A DNA stretch of 46,397 nt, taken from the NCBI GenBank assembly GCA_002842215.1, contig PHCC01000028.1, positions 1 through 46,397 on the forward strand, read 5' to 3'. Below the pieces are notes generated by a model. The model had not been told where the DNA came from and searched no databases. It worked only from the letters and a program-made list of their open reading frames with translations. The position numbers and the translations under genes were made by a program. Positions 1 through 9,095 of the stretch are shown here, piece by piece. Numbering within the stretch: the stretch's first letter is position 1; each line of letters opens with the position of its first letter. This DNA is from Betaproteobacteria bacterium HGW-Betaproteobacteria-9. GTDB taxonomy: Bacteria > Pseudomonadota > Gammaproteobacteria > Burkholderiales > Burkholderiaceae_C.

Positions 1-3000
1 GGCAACGCCCGGCTCAGCGCCGGTGGCGACCTGCTGCTGCTGGCCTACGACACCGGCTCGCAAATCAGGCGCGGCTCCCCGCGCGATGAGAACGGCAACC
101 CGACCGGCAAAGGCCCCGAGTGGAGCGTGGAGAACAGCACCTACAACCAGACCGGGGTGGACATCAACGTCGGCAGCAACTTCTCGGCCCGCGCCGGGGG
201 CAACCTCGTGGCCCAGGGCGTGAACGCCAAGGTGGGCGGGAGCACCTCCCTTTCCGCTGGCCAGGACATGCAACTCACCACGGCGCTCAAGGGCCATGTG
301 GACAGCTACAGCTTCTTCAACCGCTACAAGAGCGCGGGCGACTTCATCAAGATCGAGCAGCGCATCGACAGCCGCGACATCGACCTGCAAAACAGCGGCA
401 ACACCTGGAACAGCGGCGGGGGCATGAACCTCAAGGCCGGAGGCAACCTCAGCCTGGTGGGCGCGCAGATCAAAGCCCAAGGCTACAGCGCCAGCGCCGG
501 GGGCAACTACCAGGAGCGCGCGGCCTACGACGTTCAAGAAAAAGTCAACATCCAGTCGACCAAACGCAGCGGGCCGGGCGTGTACCTGGTGGACTTCACC
601 AACAACAGGCGGCGATGCACTGATCGAAGGCTCGGTGATCCGGGGCGGGCAGGTGAACCCGCTCACCGCCGGTGGAACCGTCACCGCCGTGGCGGCGGTG
701 GACACACGCCACGTCGAAGACAGCCGCTTCAGCAGCACCATCCGCTGGCAGAGCACCAAGAGCACGGGCCAGATCGAGCAGACCCTGCACATGCCGGAGA
801 TCCACGGCCTGCCCGCCAACATGAGCGCGTACCAGGGCGCGGGCGGGGTCTCGGTGCAGCTGCCCAAGGGCTCGAACGTGCGCACGGCCATCGAGACGCT
901 GTCCCAGAAGCCGGGCCAGGGTTACCTCCAGGAGCTGGGCAACCGCAGCGACATCGACTGGCAGCGCGTGGAGGCCTTGAACAAGAGCCTGGACTTCAGC
1001 AAGTCGGGGTTGACGCAGGAAGCCACCATCGTGGTGATCATCGTCGTCTCGATCCTGACCTATGGGGCGGCCAGCAGCGCGGGGGCGGCAGCGGGCAACG
1101 CGGCAGCGGTGGGCGCCGGGGAAGGCGTGGCCCTCAGCAGCGGCGGTACGTTCCTGACGGCCACGGGAACCACCCTCTCGGGTGTGGCCGGTGCCGCCGT
1201 CACCGCTGGCATCACCTCCTTGGCCTCCACCGCAGCGGTGAGCCTGATCAACAACAAGGGCGATCTGGGCGCCACCTTGAAGGAGCTGGGCAGCGAAGAC
1301 AACGCCAAGGGCCTGCTCTTGACCATGGCCACGGCCGGTCTGACGCAGGGCCTCCTGGGCAGCATTCCCGTCGAAGGCGGCACGGGCACGCTGGCCGGGG
1401 TCGACGCCAACAGCAGCATGGGCCAGTTGCTGGCCAAGAACGCGGTGCAGGGCATCAGCAGCGCGGTGCTGGAGAGCGCAGTGATGGGCACCAGCTTGGA
1501 GGAGGCGCTCAAGGCCAATCTGCAGGGCGCGCTGATCAACACCGTGGCGGCCAAAGGCACCGATGCGATCGGGGACGCCAAGCTCGATGCCACCAGCAAG
1601 GCGCTGGCGCACGCGCTCTTGGGCTGTGCGGTGGGCGTGGCCAACGCGGGCAGCAGCCAGGGCTGTGCGCCCGGGGCCACGGGGGCGGTGATCGGGGAGA
1701 TCGTGGCGGGGCTGTACGCCGATGCCAGCGGCTACGACCAACTCAAGATCGACGCCAACAAGCCCGGCGCCAGCGCAGAGCTCAAGCAGCAGCTGGCCGT
1801 GGTGACCCACACCATGACGGAGCTGGCCAAGCTGACCGGGGCGGGCGGCGCGCTGCTGATCGGCGGCGATGCCAGCACGATGAATCTGGCGATGACAACG
1901 GCGCAGAACGCGGCTCAGAACAATCGGCAGTTGCATGCGGATGAGCGCAAGTGGGCGGAGAACAACGCGGCCAGGTTCCGCGACTACTACCAGGCAGAGA
2001 CGGACCAGGTCATCACGATTGAGCAGGCCCAGCAGATGCTGCTGAGCGCCGAGTACGCCGTGACGGACGATGCGGCGCGCAACACCGGTCGCTCCGACAC
2101 CTTGGCCACTCGTTTCGTGTCGGAGAACGCTCCTGGCAATTTGCTCAACACCACGGCGTCCGAGCGGGCCAATCCATTGCTGGGAGGAAATCCGGACGGG
2201 AGCTGGACGCCGGAGCAACAAGCACGCTTTGGCGCGCCCAATGTGTCGACCTGGAGCAACAAGCAAGTCCAGCAGGCAGAACAGGTGCTGCGCCAACAGG
2301 GAACTTGCGGTACCGACGTGAGCTGCGGTGCCAGCAAAGTAGCAGCCGTGGGCCATGCCTTTACCGCGCTTGAACAGCAAAAGGCGCTCTATCAAGACAA
2401 TCCGGCCAGGGTGCAACAGATTGAAGGCGAGCAGCTTGGCTTGGTGGGCCAACTGAGCCAGCACGATCTGGAGCAGGCTCAGCTGGCCTCGGCGGACGCT
2501 GAGTTCGTGCTGAACCTGAGCGCCATAGGAGCGCTCCCGGCGGCACTCAAGGGTACGGCCAGTCTGTTCCAGCGCATGGGCGTGGGTTCTGGCAAGGTGG
2601 TGTTGCCTCTGTCGACATCGACCAAGGTGGCTGAGAATGTGTCTCTTGGGGCGAATGGGGGAGCGGTGCCAAGCGGCTTTGCGAATGCGAACGAGTTTGC
2701 GAATTTTGGAGGCAATGTCCGTGGAGGACTCAAAAGTGCAGGGTATCCAGATGTCGAGCCAATTCTCCAAGGCAGTGCTGTTACAGGTAAAAGTTTTGGA
2801 ACCGGTGCACCGTTTGATGTTGGACGAGTAAGTGATTTTGATGTGGCTCTTGCAAGCCCATCCTTACTGCAACGAGCCCAGGATCTGGGTATTGGAGTGC
2901 GTTCTGGAGGTACCCGGACCGGACCTCTCTCTGCGCGTGACTTGGAAGCGCTTGGCCTTACAAAATTTGCTTCTGAAATTAGCACTCAAGCTGGTCGCGA

Positions 3001-3079
3001 AGTCAATTTCATGATCTATCAATCACCTGCGGTGGCCGTGCAAAGAGCGCCCAGTATCAGCCTACCCGGCGGAAAGTAG
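1..3079 (+). pseudogene. CdiA/filamentous hemagglutinin-type exoprotein, 3' part, frameshifted
   Basis: This is the C-terminal part of a large two-partner-secretion exoprotein; the frame is open from base 1, so the gene starts outside the window. The first about 600 bases encode glycine/asparagine-rich hemagglutinin repeats of the beta-helical shaft (segments such as GGNLVAQG, LSAGQDMQL). At about 601-612 the coding frame moves from frame 1 to frame 2; removing one base there would read DFTNTGGDALIEG, so a one-base insertion fits. Frame 2 continues with a hydrophobic Ala/Gly-rich DUF637-like stretch (about 1020-1400), a pretoxin segment with AENN at 1955-1966 (a VENN-type boundary), and a variable C-terminal tip. 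The family delivers toxin tips to neighbouring cells by contact. The frameshift is either a true inactivating mutation or a sequencing error; if real, the shaft no longer carries the toxin. Confidence 0.85.
2640..3079 (+). other. CdiA-CT-like variable toxin tip, nucleotidyltransferase-like signature
   Basis: The last about 145 codons differ from the upstream shaft in composition: AT-richer, with codons such as ttt, gat and aaa that are rare before it. The encoded stretch contains GS at 2771-2776 followed 20 residues later by SDFDVAL (SDFD at 2831-2842). The order G-S, then D-x-D flanked by hydrophobic residues, recalls the metal-binding core of nucleotidyltransferase-fold (MNT/pol-beta-like) proteins, although the spacing is longer than usual. 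I infer a nucleotidyltransferase-like toxin; the biochemical target cannot be read from sequence. A helical linker of about 190 residues separates it from the AENN motif. Confidence 0.5.
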
Positions 3080-3086
3080 TAAAACT

Positions 3087-3407
3087 ATGGCGACATACAT
3101 TCTTTATGGAAGCAAAGTATCTCCTGTCGAAGCAAAGGGAATCTTGGAGGAATTACTCACGTTGCAATTTGAGGCAAGAGAAAGTGACTACCAAAATGGA
3201 GAGTACTTTAGGGCCGGCAGTAAGGCCGGAGAACACTTTGAATTGAAGAAAAACGCGGACCCATTTGACGGTGATCCAGTGGAAATGAAGTTCCCAGAGT
3301 TTCCAACACTGCTGTACATCAATGCCACTTCGAGATCGGAAGAGCTGAGAAAAATTGTGGAGCACGCACGTGGTGGCTTTGCTCTTTTGCGACACGAGGA
3401 CTTTTAG
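3087..3407 (+). CDS. candidate CdiI-type immunity protein
   Basis: This 106-residue protein starts 7 bases after the stop of the toxin-bearing gene, with a GGAAAG Shine-Dalgarno-like sequence 10 bases upstream that lies inside the end of the toxin gene. It is acidic, has no signal peptide or membrane segment, and its DNA is AT-rich like the toxin tip and unlike everything around. Size, position directly 3' of a polymorphic toxin end, and shared composition are what is expected of the cytoplasmic immunity protein that neutralises the toxin in the producing cell. I do not recognise its family; the immunity role is inferred from context only. Confidence 0.65.
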   Translation: MATYILYGSKVSPVEAKGILEELLTLQFEARESDYQNGEYFRAGSKAGEHFELKKNADPFDGDPVEMKFPEFPTLLYINATSRSEELRKIVEHARGGFALLRHEDF

Positions 3408-3494
3408 GGCGGGGCGGATTCAAGTCTGAAGTGCAACACACGCCGCCAAGCGGCACGTAATTACAACAAATTTATCAACTCAAGGAGGAACTCC

Positions 3495-3842
3495 ATGAAA
3501 ACCAAGAAGCATCCCGCATCGTTCATTCTGTCTGGCGCCGCCGTGCTGGCCCTGAGCGCGGCCCTGACCGCCTGCGGAGGGTCGTCAGACAGCGAACCAA
3601 CCAAGGAAGGTGCGATCACCGTGCAGTGCCCGATATCCACGGGGGGCAGCCTTCTCCTGGTGACTGCTCAAGGCTGCCTGGGTGAACTGGGCAATCAGAC
3701 GCACACCATGTCCTGCAAGCGCAGCACCTTGCACATGCTATCGGGCGACAACTGGACCCGCCAGGAAGTGGAGACCCAAGGCTCATCCATCAATGCAGCA
3801 GGCGGCGTCACCATTCAAGGCCGTGCCATCAAGTGCATTTGA
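3495..3842 (+). CDS. small hypothetical lipoprotein
   Basis: A strong ribosome binding site (AAGGAGG) sits just before this start. The 115-residue product has a lysine-rich N-terminus, a hydrophobic stretch, and a lipobox LTAC with the lipidated cysteine at residue 27, followed by a Gly/Ser linker. The mature part is only about 88 residues and contains four further cysteines (in VQCP, QGCLG, MSCKR and the penultimate position), so two disulfides in the periplasm are possible. I do not recognise the family. It stands alone between the toxin/immunity region and another lipoprotein, with a separate promoter candidate for the latter. Confidence 0.75.
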   Translation: MKTKKHPASFILSGAAVLALSAALTACGGSSDSEPTKEGAITVQCPISTGGSLLLVTAQGCLGELGNQTHTMSCKRSTLHMLSGDNWTRQEVETQGSSINAAGGVTIQGRAIKCI

Positions 3843-3851
3843 TCATGCGCG

Positions 3852-3879
3852 TTGGCTGAGTACGCATTCCAAATAAAAT
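3852..3879 (+). promoter_or_regulatory. sigma70-type promoter candidate
   Basis: TTGGCT and TAAAAT are separated by 16 bases in an AT-rich gap, 26 bases before the second lipoprotein gene. The -35 is imperfect, so this is a modest candidate. Confidence 0.3.
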
Positions 3880-3904
3880 CAACCATTTCTTATTCATTAA
3901 ATCC

Positions 3905-4528
3905 ATGACCGCCTCTACCATGCGTTATTTCAAGACTCTTTTTCTGGTGATGATCTCCGTTGCTCTGACGGCATGCATGTCCACAAAATCTTTCCTGGAC
4001 CCTTCGTTTCCAAAAATCTCATATGAAGAACTGAAAAAGCCATTGCAGCCAAAAAAACTCAAGGTAACGGCCGAATTTCAGCGAAATGGAGAGCATCTGG
4101 AAAAGGTGGATCAGGCGATCTCTGACAGTACCGAGCGGATCTTGCGTGCATCGGGTCTTGCGATTCCGGGCAGCGAGGGCACAGATGGCACGATTCACGT
4201 GGTTCTCAACAACATCGCCGACGTAGGCGGCGCTGTTGGCAAGGGATTGGGAACAGGCTTGACCTTCGGTCTGGCAGGGTCCTTGGTCACCGATGCCTAC
4301 GAAATGCAAGTGACGATCACCGTTGGCGGGAAAACTTTCACGCGAACGGCCGTGAAACATGCCCTGCATTCAGCAATTGGTCGGGCAGAAACGCCGGAAG
4401 GAATTGAAACCATGCCGGTTCAAACCGCTTTTGAGCGCCTGTTTGAACAGATGCTGCTTCGTGTGCTCAAGGAGTATCAGTCCAGCCCGGAGTTTTCGAG
4501 TCTGGGTGTGAACCGATCCATCGGATAG
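3905..4528 (+). CDS. hypothetical lipoprotein
   Basis: A 207-residue protein with a short basic N-terminus, a hydrophobic core and the lipobox LTAC (cysteine at residue 24). The in-frame ATG at 3920 would give a more typical signal peptide (MRYFKTLFLVMISVALTAC), and neither start has a clear ribosome binding site. The mature part has a lysine-rich region, then a glycine-rich hydrophobic stretch (about residues 108-128, GGAVGKGLGTG) followed by a beta-rich segment and a C-terminal helix. It may interact with the outer membrane, but I do not recognise the family. It has its own upstream promoter candidate. Confidence 0.75.
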   Translation: MTASTMRYFKTLFLVMISVALTACMSTKSFLDPSFPKISYEELKKPLQPKKLKVTAEFQRNGEHLEKVDQAISDSTERILRASGLAIPGSEGTDGTIHVVLNNIADVGGAVGKGLGTGLTFGLAGSLVTDAYEMQVTITVGGKTFTRTAVKHALHSAIGRAETPEGIETMPVQTAFERLFEQMLLRVLKEYQSSPEFSSLGVNRSIG

Positions 4529-4680
4529 GAAGCAAGAAACGCATGAATCTAAACCGCGGATCCCCTGTGTCCAGCACCGACCCGGTGCGCCGCACCACAG
4601 TTGGATGGGGGCACTCAATATGAGCCGGTTCGCGACGAAGCAATAGTTGGATGGTGCAGGCCGCACTGCCCCGCCGTTCG

Positions 4681-4732
4681 TTGTCCAAGGTTCCGGGGCA
4701 GCGCGCGCTCAATGCCCCAGGATCTTGGACAA
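4681..4732. repeat. imperfect inverted repeat over the end of aapP
   Basis: TTGTCCAAG (4681-4689) pairs with CTTGGACAA (4724-4732) and GGGGCA (4695-4700) with TGCCCC (4713-4718). The structure spans the aapP stop codon. No T-run follows on either strand, so it could be an mRNA 3'-end stabiliser or factor-dependent terminator instead of an intrinsic one. The rest of the gap 4529-4680 shows only a short repeated AGTTGGATGG. Confidence 0.4.
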
Positions 4733-5464
4733 AAAGTCCTTGCTGCGGTCGGTCTGCGGGTGGTTGAAGAACTCTTCGGGCGTGTTCTGTTCGACCACCT
4801 GGCCCTGGTCCATGAAGATCACGCGGTCGGCCACGGCCTTGGCAAAACCCATCTCGTGCGTCACGCAGAGCATGGTCATGCCCTGATCGGCCAGGCCGAT
4901 CATCACGTCCAGCACCTCTTTGATCATCTCGGGGTCGAGCGCCGAGGTGGGCTCGTCGAACAACATGATCTTGGGCGTGAGGCACAGCGCGCGCGCGATC
5001 GCCACGCGCTGTTGCTGACCGCCCGAGAGCTGCAGCGGGTATTTGTTGGCGTGTTCGGCGATGCGCACGCGCTCCAGCTGCACCATGGCCTTTTCGATCG
5101 CCACGTTGCGCGGCAGCTTGGCCACCCAGGTGGGCGAGAGGATCAGGTTCTCCAGCACAGTGAGGTGCGGGAACAGGTTGAACTGCTGGAACACCATGCC
5201 GACTTCGCGGCGCACCTTGTCGATGCCCTTGAGGTCGTCGCCGATCACGGTGCCGTCCACGGTGAGCTTGCCTTGTTGGTATTCCTCGAGCGCGTTGATG
5301 CAGCGGATCAGCGTCGATTTGCCCGAACCGGACGGGCCGCAGATCACGACCTTCTCGCCCTTGGCGAAGCTGAGGTTGACGTCGCGCAGCACGTGGTAGC
5401 CATTGCTGGCGTACCACTTGTTGACGTTGTCGAACTGGATGATGGGGGAATCTGATGGGCTCAT
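4709..5464 (-). CDS. aapP: amino-acid ABC transporter ATP-binding protein AapP
   Basis: This is the ATPase that powers uptake of polar L-amino acids through the AapQ/AapM channel at the inner membrane. The 251-residue product has Walker A GPSGSGKST (43-51), Q-loop in VFQQFNLFPH (about 91-100), ABC signature LSGGQQQR (146-153), Walker B IMLFDEPTSALD (166-177) and the switch histidine in VTHEMGF. Length and sequence are typical of the polar amino-acid subfamily (GlnQ/AapP). I chose the ATG at 5464 (MSPSDSP) because the upstream in-frame extension is low-complexity and lies in the gap after aapM; an AAGAAAG precedes it. It is the last gene of the aap operon. Confidence 0.95.
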   Translation of the reverse strand: MSPSDSPIIQFDNVNKWYASNGYHVLRDVNLSFAKGEKVVICGPSGSGKSTLIRCINALEEYQQGKLTVDGTVIGDDLKGIDKVRREVGMVFQQFNLFPHLTVLENLILSPTWVAKLPRNVAIEKAMVQLERVRIAEHANKYPLQLSGGQQQRVAIARALCLTPKIMLFDEPTSALDPEMIKEVLDVMIGLADQGMTMLCVTHEMGFAKAVADRVIFMDQGQVVEQNTPEEFFNHPQTDRSKDFLSKILGH

Positions 5465-5495
5465 GAAAGGCTTTCTTTTTTGACGTGTTCTGTGC

Positions 5496-6599
5496 TCAGC
5501 GAACCTTGCTGACAGCGGTGCGCTTTTCAACCCAGAGCGAGTAGCGCGACATGGCAAAACAGAACACGAAATAGATCAGTGTGATGAAGAAATAGGCTTC
5601 GAGCTTGAAGGGGCGCCAGTCGGCATCGGCGTTGAGCGCCAGGGCCAGCGCGCCGGTCAGCTCGTAGAGCGAGACGATGGTGACCAGCGAGGTATCTTTG
5701 AACATGCCGATGAAGGTGTTCATGAGCGAAGGCACCACCATCGACAGCGCCTGCGGCAGCACGATCTTGCGCTGCGTCTGCCAGTAGCTCAGGCCCAGCG
5801 TGGCCGCGGCCTCGGTCTGGCCCTTGGGCAGGGCCTGCAGGCCACCGCGCACCACCTCGGCCATGTAGGCGGCCGAGAACAGCGTGATGCCCACCACCAC
5901 GCGGATCAGCACATCGATTTGCACCCCATCGGGCATGAACAGCGGCAGCATGAACGAGGCCATGAACAGCACCGTGATCAGCGGTACGCCGCGGATCAGT
6001 TCCACGTAGAGCGTGCACAGGGTCTTGATGGCCGGCATGTTGGAGCGCCGGCCCAGCGCCACGAAGATCGAGAGCGGGAAGGCCATCGTCATCGACACCA
6101 CGGTCAGCATCACGGTGAGCGGCAGACCGCCCCATTGGTCGGTGTCCACGGGGGTCAGGCCGAGCACGCCACCTTTCATGAGGGTGAAGTAGATCACCAG
6201 CATCACCACCCAGATCAGCGGCAGCGACTTGTTCCAGAAGCGTGGCATGCAGCTGATGCCGACCACAGCGAGCATCAGCGCGGTGGCGATCACCGGGCGC
6301 CAGTGTTCGGTGTCGGGGTAGCGGCCCATGACGATCAGGCGGCCTTTTTCGGTCACCACGCCCCAGCAGGCGCCGATGCCGCGCACGCTGTTGCAGGCTT
6401 CGAGGCTGGCACCGAAGACGGCGTTGGTCACGGTCCAGCCCATGGCGCCGTACAGCGCCCACAAGGCAATGGCCATCACGATCAGTGTCTTGATGCTGTT
6501 GCCCAGGCTGGAAAACAGGTTGGTCTTGAGCCAGGCGATGACGCCGGTGCTCAGGCCCGGCATCGGGCGTGCGTCAATCGGTTGATAGATCTGTTGCAT
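5496..6599 (-). CDS. aapM: amino-acid ABC transporter permease AapM
   Basis: One of the two channel subunits of the general L-amino-acid importer. The 367-residue protein has multiple hydrophobic helices and the cytoplasmic EAA loop that docks on the ATPase (AEVVRGGLQALPKGQTEAAATLGL read in two halves around GGLQALPKGQ). The long N-terminal extension with extra membrane helices and a periplasmic loop distinguishes Aap-type permeases from short His/Gln-type ones. The start at 6599 follows a GGAG placed 8 bases upstream; a TTG six bases earlier is also in frame. Its start lies next to the aapQ stop, so the two are probably translationally coupled. Confidence 0.95.
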   Translation of the reverse strand: MQQIYQPIDARPMPGLSTGVIAWLKTNLFSSLGNSIKTLIVMAIALWALYGAMGWTVTNAVFGASLEACNSVRGIGACWGVVTEKGRLIVMGRYPDTEHWRPVIATALMLAVVGISCMPRFWNKSLPLIWVVMLVIYFTLMKGGVLGLTPVDTDQWGGLPLTVMLTVVSMTMAFPLSIFVALGRRSNMPAIKTLCTLYVELIRGVPLITVLFMASFMLPLFMPDGVQIDVLIRVVVGITLFSAAYMAEVVRGGLQALPKGQTEAAATLGLSYWQTQRKIVLPQALSMVVPSLMNTFIGMFKDTSLVTIVSLYELTGALALALNADADWRPFKLEAYFFITLIYFVFCFAMSRYSLWVEKRTAVSKVR

Positions 6600-6601
6600 G
6601 G

Positions 6602-7801
6602 TCAACGCTCCTGGATGGCTGCACTGGCGTTGAACCAGTTCATCAGCGCCGAGGTGATGAGGGAGAGCGTGAGGTAGACCAGCATCACGATCGAGAGGGC
6701 TTCGATGGCGCGACCGGTCTGGTTCAGCGTGGTGTTGGCAATGGACACCAGATCGGGGTAACCGATGGCCACTGCGAGCGAAGAGTTCTTGGTCAGGTTC
6801 AGGTACTGGCTGGTCAGCGGCGGGATGATCACGCGCAGCGCCTGCGGCAGAACGACCAGGCGCATGGACTGGCGCTTGCCCAGGCCGAGCGAGGCGGCGG
6901 CTTCGTGCTGGCCCAGCGACACCGACGAAATGCCCGAGCGCACGATCTCGGCAATGAACGATGCGGTGTAGAGCACCAGACCCAACAGCAGGGCGAGGAA
7001 CTCGGGGCTGAACGCGGCGCCTTCTTCGATCTGGAATACCCCCTTCACCGGCAGGCTCCAGCCGGTGGGCGCGCCACCCGCCAGCCAGCCCAGCACGGCC
7101 AGGCCGACGATCAGCGCCAGCGACACCAGCACCACCGGTTTTTGCTGACCCGTCAGGTCAAAGTGTTTGCTGGCCTTGCGGGCGTACAGCCAGGCACCTA
7201 CCGCGCCCAGCAACAGTCCGACCAGTGCGAGCGTCTGCCCCAGTTTCCAGATTGGCCATGGGAAGGACAGACCGCCTTTGCTCAGGTAGAAGTGGCCGAC
7301 TTGCCAGGCCTCTTCGAAGCTGGGCAGGATTTCGGTGAACACGATGTACCAGATCAGCAGCTGCAGGTAGATCGGTACGTTGCGGAAGAACTCGACATAC
7401 CCGTAGCAGATCTTGCGCAGCAGGAAGTTGGGCGAAAAGCGCCCCACACCGATCAGCGTGCCGAGGATCGTGGCCAGCACGATGCCGATGATGGCGACCT
7501 TGAGCGTGTTGAGCATGCCGATGGAGAAGGCCGTCCAGTACGTGCTCATCACGTCGTACGGGATCAGGGTTTCGCTGACGTCGAAACCGAAGGGCTGGCC
7601 CATGAAGTCGTAACCGCTCTGGATGCCGCGCTCGCGCATGTTGCGCAGCGTGTTGCGCACGAGCAGCCAGATGAGGGTGGCCACCGAGGCGATGGCGACC
7701 ACCTGGTAGATGACGCTGCGGCCTTCGCGGCTGTTCCACGAAATCGAGCGTCTTTTGGTGGCGGGTAGCGGCCGCGCTTCAATCATGGACTGATTGGACA
7801 T
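6602..7801 (-). CDS. aapQ: amino-acid ABC transporter permease AapQ
   Basis: The second channel subunit, about 399 residues, again with a long N-terminal region holding extra helices, then the BPD_transp_1-type core with an EAA loop (AEIVRSGISSVSLGQHEAA). The FFRNVPIYLQLL segment matches Aap/Bzt permeases. The ATG at 7801 gives MSNQSM; a TTG start five codons upstream (7816) is in frame and cannot be excluded. The gene lies after an intrinsic terminator that separates it from aapJ, so its mRNA level probably depends on read-through. Confidence 0.94.
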   Translation of the reverse strand: MSNQSMIEARPLPATKRRSISWNSREGRSVIYQVVAIASVATLIWLLVRNTLRNMRERGIQSGYDFMGQPFGFDVSETLIPYDVMSTYWTAFSIGMLNTLKVAIIGIVLATILGTLIGVGRFSPNFLLRKICYGYVEFFRNVPIYLQLLIWYIVFTEILPSFEEAWQVGHFYLSKGGLSFPWPIWKLGQTLALVGLLLGAVGAWLYARKASKHFDLTGQQKPVVLVSLALIVGLAVLGWLAGGAPTGWSLPVKGVFQIEEGAAFSPEFLALLLGLVLYTASFIAEIVRSGISSVSLGQHEAAASLGLGKRQSMRLVVLPQALRVIIPPLTSQYLNLTKNSSLAVAIGYPDLVSIANTTLNQTGRAIEALSIVMLVYLTLSLITSALMNWFNASAAIQER

Positions 7802-7829
7802 GGAGACGTTTCCCAAAAAGGAAGGGACT

Positions 7830-7881
7830 AAAAAAACGGCACAAGTGCCCTACGAAACGGAGTTCATAGAACACTTGTGCC
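7830..7881 (-). terminator. intrinsic terminator/attenuator between aapJ and aapQ
   Basis: Read on the minus strand, GGCACAAGTG (7881-7872) pairs perfectly with CACTTGTGCC (7847-7838) over a 24-base loop and is followed by GTTTTTTTAG (seven T at 7836-7830). This is a textbook intrinsic terminator lying just after the binding-protein gene. It would make aapJ mRNA more abundant than that of the permease and ATPase genes, which matches the known excess of binding proteins over transporters. Confidence 0.85.
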
Positions 7882-7910
7882 TGCGACGGCCAAGTGCCGA
7901 GGGTGCTGGA

Positions 7911-8939
7911 TCAGCGCAGCGGCGCTGCGTACATGAAGCCGCCTGCGCTCCACAGGTTGTTCTTGCCGCGCGGCAGGTTGATCGGGGTCTTGGGGCCGAC
8001 GTTGCGCTCGAAGCTCTCGCCGTAGTTGCCCACGGCCTTGATCGAGCGCGCCAGCCACTCCTTGTCCAGGCCCAGGTGTTTGCCCAGATCTTCGGTGGAG
8101 CCCAGCATGCGGCCCACTTGCGGATCGGTGCTCTTCTTCATCTCGTCCACGTTGGCCTGGGTGATGCCGTATTCCTCGGCTTCGATCAGGCCGTTGAGCA
8201 CCCATTTGGTGATGCCGAAGAATTCGTCGTCACCACGACGGATCATCGGGCCCAGCGGCTCCTTGGAGATCAGGTCGGGCAGGATCACGTGATCGGCCGG
8301 CACTTTGGCTTCCTTGGCGCGGATCGAGGCCAGGCCCGAGGCGTCGGTGGTGTAGGCCTGGCAGCGGCCAGCGAAGTAGGCGCCCGTGGAAGCTTCCAGC
8401 TTCTCGAACACCACAGCCTTGATGTTGAGCTTGTTGGCGCGCGAGAAGTCGGTCAGGTTCTTCTCGGTCGTGGTGCCGGACTGCACGCACACGGTGGCGC
8501 CCTTGAGCTGCTTGGCGCTGGTGATCTTGCCCTTGTTGACCAGGAAACCCTGGCCGTCGTAGTAGTTCACGCCCACGAAGTGCAGACCCAGCGAGGCGTC
8601 GCGCGAGAGGGTGTTGGTGGTGTTGCGCGCGAGGATGTCCACTTCGCCGGACTGCAGCGCGGTGAAGCGCTGCTGGGCCGTCAGCGGCACCCACTTGACC
8701 TTGCTCGCATCGTTCAGCACGGCGGCGGCCACAGCCTTGCAGTAGTCCACGTCCAGGCCCGTCCAGTTGCCATTGCTGTCGGCGGCGGAGAAGCCCGCCA
8801 AGCCGACGTTCACGCCGCAGACCAACTGCCCGCGTGCCTTGATGGCGTCCACAGTTTTGCCGGCGTGGGCCGGCAGGCTCATCAGGGCGGCTGCAGCGCC
8901 CATCCCCATGGCGGTCAATTTCAGGGCATTCAATTTCAT
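7911..8939 (-). CDS. aapJ: amino-acid ABC transporter substrate-binding protein AapJ
   Basis: The periplasmic receptor that binds L-amino acids and delivers them to AapQM. The 342-residue product has a Sec signal peptide ending LPAHA (about residue 26), then the SBP_bac_3 fold: GVNVGLAGFS, GLDVDYCKAVAAAV, and the characteristic RNTTNTLSRD and FVGVNYYDGQGF motifs. Cysteines in LVCGVN, DYCKAV, ATVCVQSG and AGRCQAY are typical of this subfamily and could form disulfides. A GGAG lies 7 bases before the start. It is the first gene of the aap operon, divergent from an acyl-CoA synthetase gene, and is followed by a terminator. Confidence 0.95.
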   Translation of the reverse strand: MKLNALKLTAMGMGAAAALMSLPAHAGKTVDAIKARGQLVCGVNVGLAGFSAADSNGNWTGLDVDYCKAVAAAVLNDASKVKWVPLTAQQRFTALQSGEVDILARNTTNTLSRDASLGLHFVGVNYYDGQGFLVNKGKITSAKQLKGATVCVQSGTTTEKNLTDFSRANKLNIKAVVFEKLEASTGAYFAGRCQAYTTDASGLASIRAKEAKVPADHVILPDLISKEPLGPMIRRGDDEFFGITKWVLNGLIEAEEYGITQANVDEMKKSTDPQVGRMLGSTEDLGKHLGLDKEWLARSIKAVGNYGESFERNVGPKTPINLPRGKNNLWSAGGFMYAAPLR

Positions 8940-9095
8940 CGGTAACTCCGTTGTGGTCTAGATGTTGATGATTCGGGCAATGTGCACCAGAAGGAGGCAT
9001 ATCCGGCCCGCAGAGCGACTGTATTACCGCGGTGCGGGCCATGACATCGGGGTTTACGTGGGAAAACTATGCGTAAAAGGTATCACCGTATCGCC

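Noticed and set aside
596..2770. Long minus-strand open frame opposite the CdiA-like gene
   Set aside because: His/Arg/Ala-rich antisense shadow of the plus-strand gene in GC-rich DNA; no motif or start signal.
4681..4732. Inverted repeat as an intrinsic terminator of the aap operon
   Set aside because: No T-run follows on either strand, so it is listed only as an inverted repeat.
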